64,000 bases of DNA, from the NCBI RefSeq assembly GCF_014639155.1, contig NZ_BMFT01000001.1:124001-188000 (forward strand), written 5' to 3'. The stretch is from Paenibacillus segetis. Its GTDB lineage: Bacteria; Bacillota; Bacilli; Paenibacillales; Paenibacillaceae. Each line of letters opens with the position of its first letter. Position 1 is the first letter of the stretch. Below are positions 52,863 to 63,370 of the stretch, piece after piece. The notes under the pieces are model-generated. The model had not been told where the DNA came from. It ran no database searches and saw only the letters and a list, made by a program, of their open reading frames with translations. The position numbers and the translations under genes were made by a program.

Positions 52863-53413
52863 AGCAACAACTGGAGAGTTTTCTCTGTCCTGCGTTATAC
52901 GGTAGGGTTGAATATCGCGCAAGCAGTTACCGTTATTTACCTGATAAATCAGGGAGCTGCTATATTTCGGTAGATAAAAAGAACATACTCAATATGAATG
53001 ATAGAACTAGCTCAATTAGATGGTATCAGACGGAGCAGGAGATTAAGAATGATTCAGATCTCCAAATTCCAATCAGCCATGAAGACATTGAAGCGGTTAG
53101 AACAGATAGTAAGGGGATCATCCCGGAGGATCGTCTAATCGTAATTGCAAGAAGCAGAAAAACATCAGTAGTGGCAAAGGAGCTTTTGTCAGCACAGACG
53201 TCATTAAGTAAATCAAATTTTATCGTTGTAGCCAATAAGTTTTTATCTATTTCTATAGAGGAAAGCATAGAGAGCGATGATATCTTATTGAATATTCTTG
53301 CTTTAGTGGACAGACGGGTTGGGAAAAAGCGAATTTTAAACATGAGCGAGAAGATGAAGTTAAAGCATCCTATTGTCCAATATTTTTATGAATTAAGGCG
53401 CAGTACATTATGA
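52844..53413 (+). CDS. SF0329-like conserved protein
   Basis: 189 aa. ATG lies 19 bp inside the end of the HxlR gene with TTGGAGG upstream, so the two are coupled. The opening (MSWSKLKQQLESFLCPALYG, then RVEYRASSYRYLPDKSGSCY) resembles the SF0329 family of unknown function. No membrane segment or signal is visible. Context hints at a co-regulated stress gene, but nothing in the sequence names a role. Confidence 0.6.
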   Translation: MSWSKLKQQLESFLCPALYGRVEYRASSYRYLPDKSGSCYISVDKKNILNMNDRTSSIRWYQTEQEIKNDSDLQIPISHEDIEAVRTDSKGIIPEDRLIVIARSRKTSVVAKELLSAQTSLSKSNFIVVANKFLSISIEESIESDDILLNILALVDRRVGKKRILNMSEKMKLKHPIVQYFYELRRSTL

Positions 53414-53530
53414 ATATAACTAAACTCTCTCTTGCTTAATGGGACCTGCTTCATCCATTATAAATAAGTAATCATCTCCCCCATAGAGCGCATCTTTAGC
53501 TTGTATCCATAAAGGAGAGGAGCCAATAGG

Positions 53531-54253
53531 ATGGAACTGAAAAAAATAAATGACTCTATTTATTATTTAGAACATGTTAGAGAAACAGACAGACCTGTTT
53601 TGGGATATGTTCTAGGTGAGAACTTTTCAATTATGATTGATTGTGGCAATTCAAAAGCGCATTTTGATACATTTATAAAGTGCTTGGATGATCATGATCT
53701 ACCACGTCCCAAATATGCTTTGATCACGCATTGGCACTGGGACCATACCTTTGGTATGCATGCATTTGCTGGAGACACGATAGTATCTTCATTAACGAAT
53801 GACAAGCTACAGCAATTGAAAAGCTGGAGCTGGGATGAAGAATCTGTGCTTAAGCGTATAGAGACAAAAGAAGAAATAGAATTTGCCTATCAATGTATGA
53901 AGGAAGAATATGATAGCTTTGAGGAAATTTCGGTTACTACTGGAACTATTATCTTTGAAAATACCTTAACGTTGGACTTAGGGTGGACTACTTGCCAAAT
54001 GATGAAGGTTGGTGGGCCGCATGAGGAAGATTCTTGCATTGTCTATGTGCAAGAAGCGGGCATTCTATTTGCAGGTGATGCACACAGTGGTGATTACTAT
54101 CATGGAGAAGGTAAGATGGATCCCATAAAAATGAAAGAATATATTGCCTTCCTAGAAGGCACTTCATTTACTACGTATATTCCTGGGCATGGTGCTCCAA
54201 TGAGCAAGGAGCAGGTAATTCAGTTGCTGAGTAAATTTTGTGCCGAGGAGTAA
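53531..54253 (+). CDS. Metallo-beta-lactamase-fold hydrolase
   Basis: 240 aa. The zinc-binding motif is HWHWDH (67-72), with further ligands His164 (GGPHEEDSC), Asp183 (FAGDAHSGDY) and His220 (YIPGHGAP). No signal peptide. The general MBL fold covers lactonases, glyoxalases and others; nothing here picks one. GAGAGGAG precedes the ATG. It stands alone between the SF0329-like gene and a convergent permease. Confidence 0.85.
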   Translation: MELKKINDSIYYLEHVRETDRPVLGYVLGENFSIMIDCGNSKAHFDTFIKCLDDHDLPRPKYALITHWHWDHTFGMHAFAGDTIVSSLTNDKLQQLKSWSWDEESVLKRIETKEEIEFAYQCMKEEYDSFEEISVTTGTIIFENTLTLDLGWTTCQMMKVGGPHEEDSCIVYVQEAGILFAGDAHSGDYYHGEGKMDPIKMKEYIAFLEGTSFTTYIPGHGAPMSKEQVIQLLSKFCAEE

Positions 54254-54381
54254 GTGTAGTCTTATCAGAAGAAATGTCCATGAATCAGAAACACGAGTGA
54301 ACTTAGATGCATCATGCTTAATAACATGGAAGACCCCAAAGGATATAATCATATCCTTTGGGGTCTGTTTGATTTTACAAC

Positions 54382-55734
54382 TTATTTTGCACTTGGCAAT
54401 AATTTATACAATAAGATTGCAGCCAACGAAGCAGCTAGAATTGGCGAACCTAATAAATATTGGACGAAAGTTGGCAATGAATATAAGAAATCTTTAGGAA
54501 TGAGCACTAACGCCAACGTTAAAATCATCGGTATCGCAATAATATACATTTCTTTTTCGCCTATTTGTTCTTTCTTCATCACCTGGATACCGTTAATCGA
54601 GATGATCCCGCAGACGATGGCGAATACACCACCGATGACTGCTGTTGGAATCGAAGATATTAAAGCGGCTAATTTACCCGAACAACCGAAGAGGACAAAC
54701 CATCCTCCTACAGCAAGAAAGACTCGGCGACTCGCAACACCTGTGATGGATATAATACCTGCATTTGTGGAATAGCCTGTAACCGGAGTTGAACCGAGTA
54801 GAGCAGCAATAAGGCAGCTTATCCCTTCTCCAATAACGCCCTGATTAAGATTTTTATCCGTTAGCGGTTTTTCGATTACGTTGCTGATAGCAAACCATGT
54901 CCCGGTTGTTTCAGCTAACAATACGAGATAAATAATGACCATGGTGATAATAGCAGAAAAGTCGAAAGAAAAACCAAAATCTTTAAAAGGAATCCGCGGC
55001 ATACTGAACCACTTCGCATTTTGAACAGCCGAAAAATCTAAGACGCCCATAATATTAGCAGAAATACATCCAACAATTAATGCAATCATTACGGATGTGA
55101 TTCGGAAGATAGATCCTTTTGTACGGAACAAAGAACCCAGGATGACGAACAGAATAAGTACAGCACCCGAAATAAGAGCTAATAACACGTTTTGATTGAT
55201 CGTTGCATCAGCAGCACCATAAATATTGTCTCTTATAGCAACAGGTAATAAGGAAAGACCCACAATGAATATAATCGTACCGCCTACAATAGGTGGGATA
55301 AAGCTTTTAACTATTTTATTGAAAACACCCGTATAGCCCAGAATAATGACTAGGATCGCACCGATTAAGCTGGCACCTAATACGGAGCTCCATCCTAATT
55401 CCCCGCCGCCACTAGCAGCATAGATTGTAATGATCGCACCAAGTGGAACATAGGAAGGACCTTGGGCCATGGGCAGTTTCATGCAGAAATAAGTTTGTAC
55501 AATCGTGGCAAGCCCAGCCGCAATAAAAGTAGATTGAATCAAAGCACTAGATTCATTGGATCCTAATCCGATTAACATCGCAATTAGGAAAGGAACGACA
55601 TAAACGTCCATGGCTAATACATGTTGTAAACCTAGGATCGTGGATTTGCCGAATGAAATTTTTTCGTCGGGTAAGACAGTTAATTGCTGTGGCTTCACTT
55701 GAGTGTTATCTTGCTTGTCTGCTTGTGTTTTCAC
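54382..55734 (-). CDS. NCS2 nucleobase permease (uracil/xanthine family)
   Basis: 450 aa with about twelve membrane helices. GLQHVLAMDVYVVPFLIAML near the N-terminus, TGTWFAISNVIEKPL and the NAT signature region TPVTGYSTNAGIISITGVAS identify the family. PSYVPLGAIITIYAASG suggests a purine or uracil carrier without resolving which. GTG start with GAGGTG upstream. A leader of about 180 nt precedes it. Confidence 0.88.
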   Translation of the reverse strand: MKTQADKQDNTQVKPQQLTVLPDEKISFGKSTILGLQHVLAMDVYVVPFLIAMLIGLGSNESSALIQSTFIAAGLATIVQTYFCMKLPMAQGPSYVPLGAIITIYAASGGGELGWSSVLGASLIGAILVIILGYTGVFNKIVKSFIPPIVGGTIIFIVGLSLLPVAIRDNIYGAADATINQNVLLALISGAVLILFVILGSLFRTKGSIFRITSVMIALIVGCISANIMGVLDFSAVQNAKWFSMPRIPFKDFGFSFDFSAIITMVIIYLVLLAETTGTWFAISNVIEKPLTDKNLNQGVIGEGISCLIAALLGSTPVTGYSTNAGIISITGVASRRVFLAVGGWFVLFGCSGKLAALISSIPTAVIGGVFAIVCGIISINGIQVMKKEQIGEKEMYIIAIPMILTLALVLIPKDFLYSLPTFVQYLLGSPILAASLAAILLYKLLPSAK

Positions 55735-55950
55735 TTAGATGCACACCTCGTATTTTTTGTTTTTTCAATATCCTAAATGGAATGAACGTTTGCATCGTTT
55801 TTATCCAATGATCCTGTACATACCAGGTACCCCGTCGCTTTTATTGCAGCGATTCGAGATAAACGCATATGTTCATTAGATAAAATCGATTTAATGTTCG
55901 CTTTTTAAAGTAACGTCTGTTATTATAATCCGCAAAAAATGATATGTCTA
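55735..55950 (-). promoter_or_regulatory. Promoter and long leader of the NCS2 permease gene
   Basis: On the minus strand TAGACA (55,950-55,945), a 17-bp spacer and a perfect TATAAT (55,927-55,922). The transcript then runs about 180 nt before the GTG. The early leader has two GAACAT half-sites (one as CGAACATTAA) resembling PurR boxes, and a hairpin around CCTGGTATGTACAGG. No purine-riboswitch core was recognised. Confidence 0.5.
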
Positions 55951-56108
55951 TAGCAAAAGACGAATGTTGTCGAATTTCGCTATCGCTGTTCGAAGGATTT
56001 TGAGCCATTAAAATTAAGGAAGCAAGTTAAATTACCGATAAATATAAGGAGAAATAGATGAAACGGAAGAGTTTTTTCGTTACTAACACTAGATGGGGGC
56101 AACGATGA

Positions 56109-57794
56109 ATGAAAAAGATGTTTAGTTTACTACTTATTTTATTACTGATTACACCGGTATTAGGCTCTACAACCTATGCGAGTAATACTGTGAATGCTAA
56201 GGTGACAGAGAGTAGTACATATTTTAATGGAGAACAGAGAAGTCTTAATGGATTCAATATTTCGAACAACAATTATTTTAGGTTGCGTGATTTAGCGGAG
56301 TATTTCTCAGGAACTTCGAGTCAGTTCGACATATCTTGGAATAAAGAAAACAATGCTATAGAGATCCTAACAGGGCAAGCATATACTCCTGAAGAAACAG
56401 ATGGCACCAACTATTATAGTCGCAATAGAAACTATTCAGCCAAGCTCTCAACCTCAAAAGTTCTAGTGAATGGGCAGGTGCAGCTGATTACGGCATACAA
56501 TATTGATGGAAACAATTATTTTCAATTAAGAGATTTGGCGGTTAAGATCCCCTTTGATATCGATTATGATAATGAGTCCAATCGAATATCACTGTTCTCC
56601 AAAACCCCAGATCATGCTTACCGTGTTAAGACGGCTTTTGAAGCCAAGAATAACGCAGAATCTCCTTATTTTCCTAGATGGAAAAGTACGGTTGCCTCAT
56701 ATCTTGTGAATAATAATGATGGGACTGTAAATGTTGTTGAGGCGAATGAGGGTGTTACGATTGAAACATATAATGAAAAGTATGAACTAAGTGGAAACAA
56801 GGGCATACCCTATGAACTTCCTCTGTTTGGCGGTTTCTACAGCGGTGAGAAGTATAACTATATTGCTTTTGGACAAGACAACCGTGAAGAGAATGATAGC
56901 AAAGAAGTAATTCGCATCGTCCGGTATGATAAAAGTTTTAATAGAATCGATAGTGTCTCCATAAAGGGTGGGGAGAGTTATACAGTAGAGCCTTTTGATG
57001 CAGGCGCAGGTAGGATGGCTGAAGCTGGGGATACGCTTGTATTTCACACTTCACGTACAAGATATACGACGGAGGATAATTTAAATCATCAATCTCAGCT
57101 CACAATTATCGTAAATACCAAAAGCATGACCGTATCCAATGATATGGGAAGGTTCCAAGAAAATCATGTCAGTCATTCCTTTGATCAGTATGTATTGTTT
57201 GATGGAATTACTCATGTTCTTGTTGATCATGGTGATGCCTATCCCCGTTCGATTGTGCTGAATAAAGGAAACGGAACCAGCTATAGCGAGGTAGACTTGT
57301 TTGATATCCCTGGTAAAATCGGAGCGAACACCACGGGAGTTTCTATAGGCGGGTTTGAAATGTCTGCAGCCAACTATATTGTCGCAATGAATACCATTGA
57401 CCATTCGCTTGTCAAAGAGTATACGTCTTATGAGATGGTTGGTTTGGAGAAAGATCAAAGGGATATCATTCTTAGTGTTTTGCCAAAGACAAGCACTACA
57501 GCAAATCATATCACCTTGGCTAAATATGTAGGCACGAACCTGATCGCTTCCATCCCTAAATTGGTAAAAATATCGGACAACAAGATGATGGTGCTGTGGC
57601 AGGAATTTGATAAAGACGATCATCCTGGTGACCTGAAATATGTTCTGATTGATGGGAATGGGAAGGCCATCGGCGACATTCAGACCAAGGATTTTGTATT
57701 ATCTGAATGCAATCCCATCATTAGCGGCGACAAAATTGTCTGGTATACCAATAGCAATGGATATCGTTTGTTTTATTCAATACCGTTAAATTGA
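56109..57794 (+). CDS. Secreted protein with stalk/copper-amine-oxidase-like N-domains
   Basis: 561 aa. Signal peptide FSLLLILLLITPVLGSTTYA. Two tandem stalk-like units of the CuAO N1 type follow: YFNGEQRSLNGFNISNNNYF and LRDLAEYFSG (about 38-70), then VLVNGQVQLITAYNIDGNNY and FQLRDLAVKIP (about 118-150). The remaining 390 residues are beta-rich with no recognised catalytic motif. It is exported and may bind cell wall or polysaccharide. GGGGGC lies upstream of ATG 56,109. The 370-bp gap before it contains only the divergent leader and AT-rich sequence. Confidence 0.7.
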   Translation: MKKMFSLLLILLLITPVLGSTTYASNTVNAKVTESSTYFNGEQRSLNGFNISNNNYFRLRDLAEYFSGTSSQFDISWNKENNAIEILTGQAYTPEETDGTNYYSRNRNYSAKLSTSKVLVNGQVQLITAYNIDGNNYFQLRDLAVKIPFDIDYDNESNRISLFSKTPDHAYRVKTAFEAKNNAESPYFPRWKSTVASYLVNNNDGTVNVVEANEGVTIETYNEKYELSGNKGIPYELPLFGGFYSGEKYNYIAFGQDNREENDSKEVIRIVRYDKSFNRIDSVSIKGGESYTVEPFDAGAGRMAEAGDTLVFHTSRTRYTTEDNLNHQSQLTIIVNTKSMTVSNDMGRFQENHVSHSFDQYVLFDGITHVLVDHGDAYPRSIVLNKGNGTSYSEVDLFDIPGKIGANTTGVSIGGFEMSAANYIVAMNTIDHSLVKEYTSYEMVGLEKDQRDIILSVLPKTSTTANHITLAKYVGTNLIASIPKLVKISDNKMMVLWQEFDKDDHPGDLKYVLIDGNGKAIGDIQTKDFVLSECNPIISGDKIVWYTNSNGYRLFYSIPLN

Positions 57795-57988
57795 TTCACA
57801 ATTCCAATAAACTAGAGGGTTATATTCCCGCTAGTTTATTTTTTTTCAAAATGATAATCATAGAATCTTGCAATTCCCATATTTAAACAATTATATTAGT
57901 GTGTTAACATAGCATCACAAGAACGTACATTCGTAAGTTTAACGCTGTTTTGAAATTGTTGGAATTTATAATATCAGGAGGGAATTTT

Positions 57989-58819
57989 ATGAATAAAGAG
58001 ATTAAAAATACGCTTAAATTGTTAGATACTGATTTGTATTATGAGATCTATGGAGAAGGGATCCCCATCTTAATGATTCATGGATGGGGAGTCAATCATC
58101 ATATCATGTCCGGTTGTATGGAACCGATTTTTAAAGACGTTATGCAAAATTTCAAGCGAATTTATATTGATCTACCAGGAATGGGTCAATCCAAGCCCGG
58201 TAATTCAGTAAAAAGATCGGATGATATACTGGATGTCATCTTAGCTTTTATTGATAAGGTTATACCAGATCAACAATTTTTACTGGTTGGTGAGTCTTAT
58301 GGAGGATATCTAGCAAGAGCTTTAATCAAAGAAAGAAGTCCACAAATACTTGGCTTATTATTAATATGTCCACTTATATATCCAGGTCATAGGCAGGGGC
58401 AAGTCGAACCTCTTACAGTCATGGAGAAAGATGAATTATTCCTTGAAAGTTTAAATGAGCATGAACGATCGAGCTTTGAGTATTTGTCTGTTGTTCTTAA
58501 TGAAAAGACCTGGGAAAGGTTTAAAGTGGATATTTATGATGAGTTATCTAATAAAGATGATTATTTTTTAGACAATGTATTAGAAGGTGCCTTCTCATAT
58601 GACATCGATAAATTAGACACACCATTTGAACAACCCAGTCTAATCTTGGTGGGCAGACAAGATACAGAAGTTGGTTATAAAGATCAGTTTGCTTTATTAG
58701 AGAACTATCCTAGAGCATCCTTCGTGGTACTAGATAAGGCTGGTCATAATCTACAAATTGAGCAAGGGGATTTGTTTAATCAGTTGGTTATTGAATGGCT
58801 AGATCGGATGATGGGGTGA
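57989..58819 (+). CDS. Alpha/beta hydrolase
   Basis: 276 aa from ATG 57,989 (CAGGAGGGA upstream; the longer frame starts before this site). HGWGVNHH (31-38) forms the oxyanion region, GESYGG holds nucleophile Ser103, Asp225 in GRQDTEVG and His253 in KAGHNLQIE complete the triad. No signal peptide. Family members range from esterases to dehalogenases and peptidases; the substrate cannot be told. Confidence 0.85.
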   Translation: MNKEIKNTLKLLDTDLYYEIYGEGIPILMIHGWGVNHHIMSGCMEPIFKDVMQNFKRIYIDLPGMGQSKPGNSVKRSDDILDVILAFIDKVIPDQQFLLVGESYGGYLARALIKERSPQILGLLLICPLIYPGHRQGQVEPLTVMEKDELFLESLNEHERSSFEYLSVVLNEKTWERFKVDIYDELSNKDDYFLDNVLEGAFSYDIDKLDTPFEQPSLILVGRQDTEVGYKDQFALLENYPRASFVVLDKAGHNLQIEQGDLFNQLVIEWLDRMMG

Positions 58820-58955
58820 GTTCATCTACCCATTTATTGCAGTAAAGATAAGGAAGGTTATGTAAGATTGACAGCGTTTTCATATATTTGATAAATTATT
58901 GGAAGGTGATCAATGTCATATATTTCAAAATCCTAGGCAACAAGGTGGGGATCTC

Positions 58956-60572
58956 ATGTACAAACTGTTAATTGTCGACGACGAAGCATTGGTTCGAGAG
59001 GCGATACAGGATCAGATGGACTGGGAAAAGCTTGGATTTGAATGCATCGGTGGTTGTGAGGATGGTATAGAAGCGCTTGATTTTATAAACCACCATACGC
59101 CCGATGTTGTGTTGACCGATATCGGCATGCCGTTCATGAATGGCATCGAATTGACGAGTGAACTCTCCACACGTTATCCGCAGATAAAGGTGATCATTCT
59201 TACGGGGTACGATGATTTCGATTTTGCACAGCAGGCTTTAAAATTGCAAGCCGTCGACTATATTTTAAAACCGATTACGGCAGCGGAACTTGAAACAGTT
59301 ATACGTAAATTGCGTCATGAGATGGACCTCGAACAAAGCCAGATACAAGACTATGAGCATTTGAAGCGTCAATTGATGGAGAGTTTGCCTCTACTGAAAG
59401 AACGTTTTCTAGAACGATTGGCGACTTCCCCAATGACTGGAAAACAGATGAGAGAAGGCTTCAGCTATTTTCATATTGAATGGAACGGATCGTTTGTGAT
59501 TGAACTGGCTATAGATGTGGACGAGTTTGAATTAAGCTTGCCTTCAACCCTGTATGATGAGGAGCTTATTCGTTTTGCCATATACAACATCGCCCAGGAG
59601 GTGATTGCTAACCGTTCGGGGATACTTATTTTCAGGGATCGAGAAAATCGTGTACTTATATTAATATCTGGCGATCATGCGGAAGAATTGTACGATCAAT
59701 CCACCCAGGTTGCCGATGAAATTCATAGCGCAATTACAAATTATTTACCTGTGAAGCTCTCGATAGGCATCGGGCATGTCTGCAATCTAGCTGACAAAGT
59801 GCCGCGTTTTCATCACTCCGCTTTATCAGCTCTCGATTATCGCTTTGTGATCGGTACCAATCGAATTATTTATATCTCGGATATGGAGCAACGGAAGCGC
59901 GCGGAATTGATATCAATCGTTGATTGGGAAAATGAGTTAATAACCAAATTGAAAACGGGAACTACTGAAGAGATGGATGAGTGGATCGAGCAACTATTCA
60001 TTACGTTCCGGGAGCATGTATATCCGCTGGATATTTGTCAGATGTATCTCCAAAGAATCTTATTGACGATTATGCATACACTTTATGCGATGGGCATTGA
60101 CAATACGCAAGTATTCGGTGATACCCAAACTCCGATTCATGAAATTACTCGGTTTGCCGTGTTGGATGAAGTTGAACTGAGGATGAAGGATCTTTGCGCG
60201 AAAGTGGTAGCAATCATCAAAAATATGCGGGAGCGTCAAAGCATGGCTTTGGTCGCGAAAGCGATAGAATATGTGAAGCAGGAGTATATGGATCCGAATT
60301 TATCGCTAAAGTCGGTATGCCATCACGTATCCATGAGCTCAAGTTACTTTAGCAGTCTATTCAAGCAAACCAATGGCACAACATTCATAGAGTTCGTAAC
60401 CCATCTGCGCATGGAAAAAGCGAAAGAATTATTGAATGTATCTTCCATGAAGAGTTACGAGATTGCGTATGCGGTTGGGTACAACGATCCACATTATTTC
60501 AGCGGTGCGTTTAAGAAACACACGGGAGAAACGCCAACGGATTATCGCCAAAAAATGACAAGGAAAGTGTGA
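58956..60572 (+). CDS. Response regulator, YesN/AraC type
   Basis: 538 aa from ATG 58,956 (GGTGGGGA upstream). The receiver domain has the acidic pocket VDDE (7-10), phosphoacceptor Asp55 (VLTDIGMPFMNG) and LKP near 105. A middle region of about 300 residues leads to a C-terminal AraC helix-turn-helix pair (AKAIEYVKQEYMDPNLSLKS and SYEIAYAVGYNDPHYFSGAF). Its partner kinase starts within its stop. Such pairs control sugar-uptake genes next to them. Confidence 0.92.
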   Translation: MYKLLIVDDEALVREAIQDQMDWEKLGFECIGGCEDGIEALDFINHHTPDVVLTDIGMPFMNGIELTSELSTRYPQIKVIILTGYDDFDFAQQALKLQAVDYILKPITAAELETVIRKLRHEMDLEQSQIQDYEHLKRQLMESLPLLKERFLERLATSPMTGKQMREGFSYFHIEWNGSFVIELAIDVDEFELSLPSTLYDEELIRFAIYNIAQEVIANRSGILIFRDRENRVLILISGDHAEELYDQSTQVADEIHSAITNYLPVKLSIGIGHVCNLADKVPRFHHSALSALDYRFVIGTNRIIYISDMEQRKRAELISIVDWENELITKLKTGTTEEMDEWIEQLFITFREHVYPLDICQMYLQRILLTIMHTLYAMGIDNTQVFGDTQTPIHEITRFAVLDEVELRMKDLCAKVVAIIKNMRERQSMALVAKAIEYVKQEYMDPNLSLKSVCHHVSMSSSYFSSLFKQTNGTTFIEFVTHLRMEKAKELLNVSSMKSYEIAYAVGYNDPHYFSGAFKKHTGETPTDYRQKMTRKV

Positions 60573-62338
60573 TACGGGTGAGGAGTTATTCGCGATTACC
60601 TAGTATTCAGACACATATGGTGCTAGCCTCAATTTCTCTCATCATGATGACAATCATCATTATGAGTGTTACTTTTTATTATTTGGCTAAGGATGCAGTT
60701 AAGTCCACGGCGCAGACTTACACGACGGAACTTGTGAAGCAGGTAAATAATAATATTAAATCCTACATAAACGGGATGAAGTACATGTCCAATGTTGTTG
60801 CCGGCAACTATGCTGTCCAAGCTTATTTGTCTTCAAATCGATTTAATAGCTTAAAAGAAGAGAAGGACTATAAGGAAACAATCTCAGACATGCTCGGAGC
60901 CATGCTTGCATCCCGAACGGATATTAGATCCGCCAACATATTCGGGTATGGAGGACAGTTCGTGTCCGGCCGCAAAGAACTAGAGTTAAATCCTTACGTT
61001 GATATTACAAGTATGGATTGGTATACCAATGCGCAGAAGTCTAGTGGGCGTAGCGTAATTTCTTCCTCCCACGTGCAACCTATTTTTAAAGATCAGTATC
61101 CTTGGGTTGTCTCACTAAGCCGGGAACTGGTTAGTAAGGACGGAACGAAAAAGCTGGGGATATTTTTAGTAGATTTAAATTTTAGCGTCATGAATGACAT
61201 GTTTAAGGATATTCGTCTCGGGCAAAGGGGTTATTTATTCATCATTGATTCCGAAGGCAGAATCGTCTATCACCCCCAGCAGCAATTGGTTTATAGCAAT
61301 TTAAAATCCGAGATGATCGATAAGGTGCTTGAGGTCAAGAACGGAACATTCATAAGCGATCAAGGCAGTGATCGACGAATGTATACGGTCCAAGAATCCG
61401 AATTTGGGTGGAAAATTGTCGGAGTCTCTTACGTGGATGAGTTGGTTGATAATCAGAGTGAAGTATTACTATCTATCGTTTTATTGGGGGCCGTCTGCAT
61501 TATCATCGCTATTTTTATTTCTCTATTCTTATCGAAGCGTGTAAGCCAACCTATCAAACGATTACAGGGGTATATGAAGGAAGTGGAGAAGGGTAACTTC
61601 GACATCCATGTGCCGGTTCCACAGACCGTTGAGCTCTACATGCTTGCAAGAGCATTCAATATGATGGTCGGGAAAATTAAAGAGTTAATGACTCAAACGG
61701 TCTTGGATCAAGAACTGAAGCGTAAAAGTGAGATCTCCGCCCTGCAGGCCCAAATCAACCCTCATTTTCTGTATAACACGCTAGATTCCATTGTGTGGAT
61801 GGCTGAGAGCAACAAATCGCGGGAAGTTGTGTTGATGACCTCGGCGCTTGCCAAGCTGTTTCGTTCATCGATCAGTAAGGGCGAAGAGTTGGTTGCAATT
61901 CGTACTGAAATCGAACATATTACGAATTATTTGATGATTCAAAAGATGCGATATAAAAATAAACTGGATTATCAGATCGAAATATCTGAGTTGGTACTGG
62001 AATATCGAATGATCAAACTCATCTTGCAGCCCCTTGTAGAGAATGCAATCTATCATGGGGTTAAGATGAAGCAGGGGCCTGGTCTTATCCGAATATCCTC
62101 GGAAGAGAAGGATAAGGACATTATTCTGATTGTAGAAGATAACGGCAATGGTATGGATGAGGGGAAGTTGAAATCACTGCTCAATCCAACTGCCGTAACA
62201 GAGGGTGGAAGAGGAGTCGGAGTAAGAAATGTTCAGGAACGGATTAAGTTATATTACGGATCGCAATATGGATTGACCTACCATAGTATTCTAGGCGTGG
62301 GGACAACCGTATATATTCGTATACCCAAATCACGCTAG
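60569..62338 (+). CDS. Sensor histidine kinase, YesM type
   Basis: 589 aa. An N-terminal helix (ASISLIMMTIIIMSVTFYYL) and a second near 300 (SIVLLGAVCIIIAIFISLFL) flank an extracellular dCache-like domain. HAMP follows (SKRVSQPIKRLQGYMKEVEK), then the His_kinase box ALQAQINPHFLYNTLDSIVW and HATPase motifs VENAIYHGVK and EDNGNGMDEGK. GTG start overlaps the regulator stop by three bases. It probably receives its signal from the membrane-anchored binding protein encoded next. Confidence 0.92.
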   Translation: MIRVRSYSRLPSIQTHMVLASISLIMMTIIIMSVTFYYLAKDAVKSTAQTYTTELVKQVNNNIKSYINGMKYMSNVVAGNYAVQAYLSSNRFNSLKEEKDYKETISDMLGAMLASRTDIRSANIFGYGGQFVSGRKELELNPYVDITSMDWYTNAQKSSGRSVISSSHVQPIFKDQYPWVVSLSRELVSKDGTKKLGIFLVDLNFSVMNDMFKDIRLGQRGYLFIIDSEGRIVYHPQQQLVYSNLKSEMIDKVLEVKNGTFISDQGSDRRMYTVQESEFGWKIVGVSYVDELVDNQSEVLLSIVLLGAVCIIIAIFISLFLSKRVSQPIKRLQGYMKEVEKGNFDIHVPVPQTVELYMLARAFNMMVGKIKELMTQTVLDQELKRKSEISALQAQINPHFLYNTLDSIVWMAESNKSREVVLMTSALAKLFRSSISKGEELVAIRTEIEHITNYLMIQKMRYKNKLDYQIEISELVLEYRMIKLILQPLVENAIYHGVKMKQGPGLIRISSEEKDKDIILIVEDNGNGMDEGKLKSLLNPTAVTEGGRGVGVRNVQERIKLYYGSQYGLTYHSILGVGTTVYIRIPKSR

Positions 62339-62357
62339 GTTAGGGAGGGCGAGAGAC

Positions 62358-63341
62358 ATGCAGGTAATCCGCAAGTGGCTAACCATAGTTGGTGTACTCC
62401 TTCTCATCGCGGTGGTTGTGTTTGCCTATGGGTATAATGAATTATCTATGAAAAAAAAGACAGATGTTATCGTAATTCTTAAAACGATTGATCCATCAGT
62501 TGAGTTCTGGCAGGTGTTAATCGATGGCGTGCATGAGGCCGCACAGGAGTTCAATGCGAACGTTCAAATATGGGGGACGGAGAAGGAAACGGACGTCGAT
62601 GAACAAATTTCGCTTGTGGAAAATGCGATAGAGAAACGACCGGACGTGATTGTGTTGGCAGCAACCGATTACCAAAGGCTCGTCCCCATTTCCGAGAAAA
62701 TAAAGAAGAGTGGCATCAAGCTCGTTATTGTCGACTCCGGAATTAAATCTGACGCTGCCGATAGCGTCGTGGCCACAGACAATGTCAACGCAGGTAGAGA
62801 AGCGGGCGAAGCAATGAAAGATTTAATTAAAGGTACGGCTCAAATAGCAATTATTAGCTATGTCAAAGACGCCGCTTCTCACATTGACAGGGAAAAAGGT
62901 ATCCGAGAAGTGATAGAGAATTACCCCGAGATTGAAGTGCTTGGGACATATAATAGCGAAGGATCGGAGCAAAATGCCTATCTATTGGCTAAGGAAATAT
63001 TACAAGTACATCCGGATACGTTAGGGATTATCGGCCTGAATGAGCCGACTACTGTCGGTGCGGGAAGAGCGATTCAGGAGCTAGAATTAAAGGGGAAGGT
63101 GCAGCTGATTGGGTTCGATAGTTCTTTCAATGAGATCAAGCTTCTGGATGAAGGTATAATGAAAGCTACCGTGATCCAGAAACCCTTTCAGATGGGTTAT
63201 CTCAGTATCAAGACAGCCGTGGAAGTTGTCAAAGGCAAGCGTGTTTCCAAGCTGATCGATACGGGCTCACTGCTCATAACGAAAGAAAATATGTACGTAG
63301 AAGAGAATCAGAAGCTACTGTTTCCCTTTGTTGAAAATTAA
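62358..63341 (+). CDS. Membrane-anchored sugar-binding protein (RbsB/YtfQ fold)
   Basis: 327 aa periplasmic-binding-protein type 1. KTIDPSVEFWQVLIDGVHEA, DVIVLAATDYQRLVPISEKI and IIGLNEPTTVGAGRAIQELE fit the RbsB/ChvE class. The N-terminus is a single helix (WLTIVGVLLLIAVVVFAYGY) without a lipobox cysteine, so it is held in the membrane rather than released or lipidated. Placed right after yesN-yesM, it is best read as the sensing partner of the kinase, possibly also feeding the ABC transporter that follows. AGGGAGGG precedes ATG. Confidence 0.85.
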   Translation: MQVIRKWLTIVGVLLLIAVVVFAYGYNELSMKKKTDVIVILKTIDPSVEFWQVLIDGVHEAAQEFNANVQIWGTEKETDVDEQISLVENAIEKRPDVIVLAATDYQRLVPISEKIKKSGIKLVIVDSGIKSDAADSVVATDNVNAGREAGEAMKDLIKGTAQIAIISYVKDAASHIDREKGIREVIENYPEIEVLGTYNSEGSEQNAYLLAKEILQVHPDTLGIIGLNEPTTVGAGRAIQELELKGKVQLIGFDSSFNEIKLLDEGIMKATVIQKPFQMGYLSIKTAVEVVKGKRVSKLIDTGSLLITKENMYVEENQKLLFPFVEN

Positions 63342-63370
63342 CTGACGAAATAGGGTTATAGTGTATGTGA

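Noticed and set aside
54240-54775. Two plus-strand frames after the metallo-hydrolase gene
   Set aside because: They are antisense to the 3' part of the NCS2 permease, whose membrane-protein pattern on the minus strand is unambiguous.
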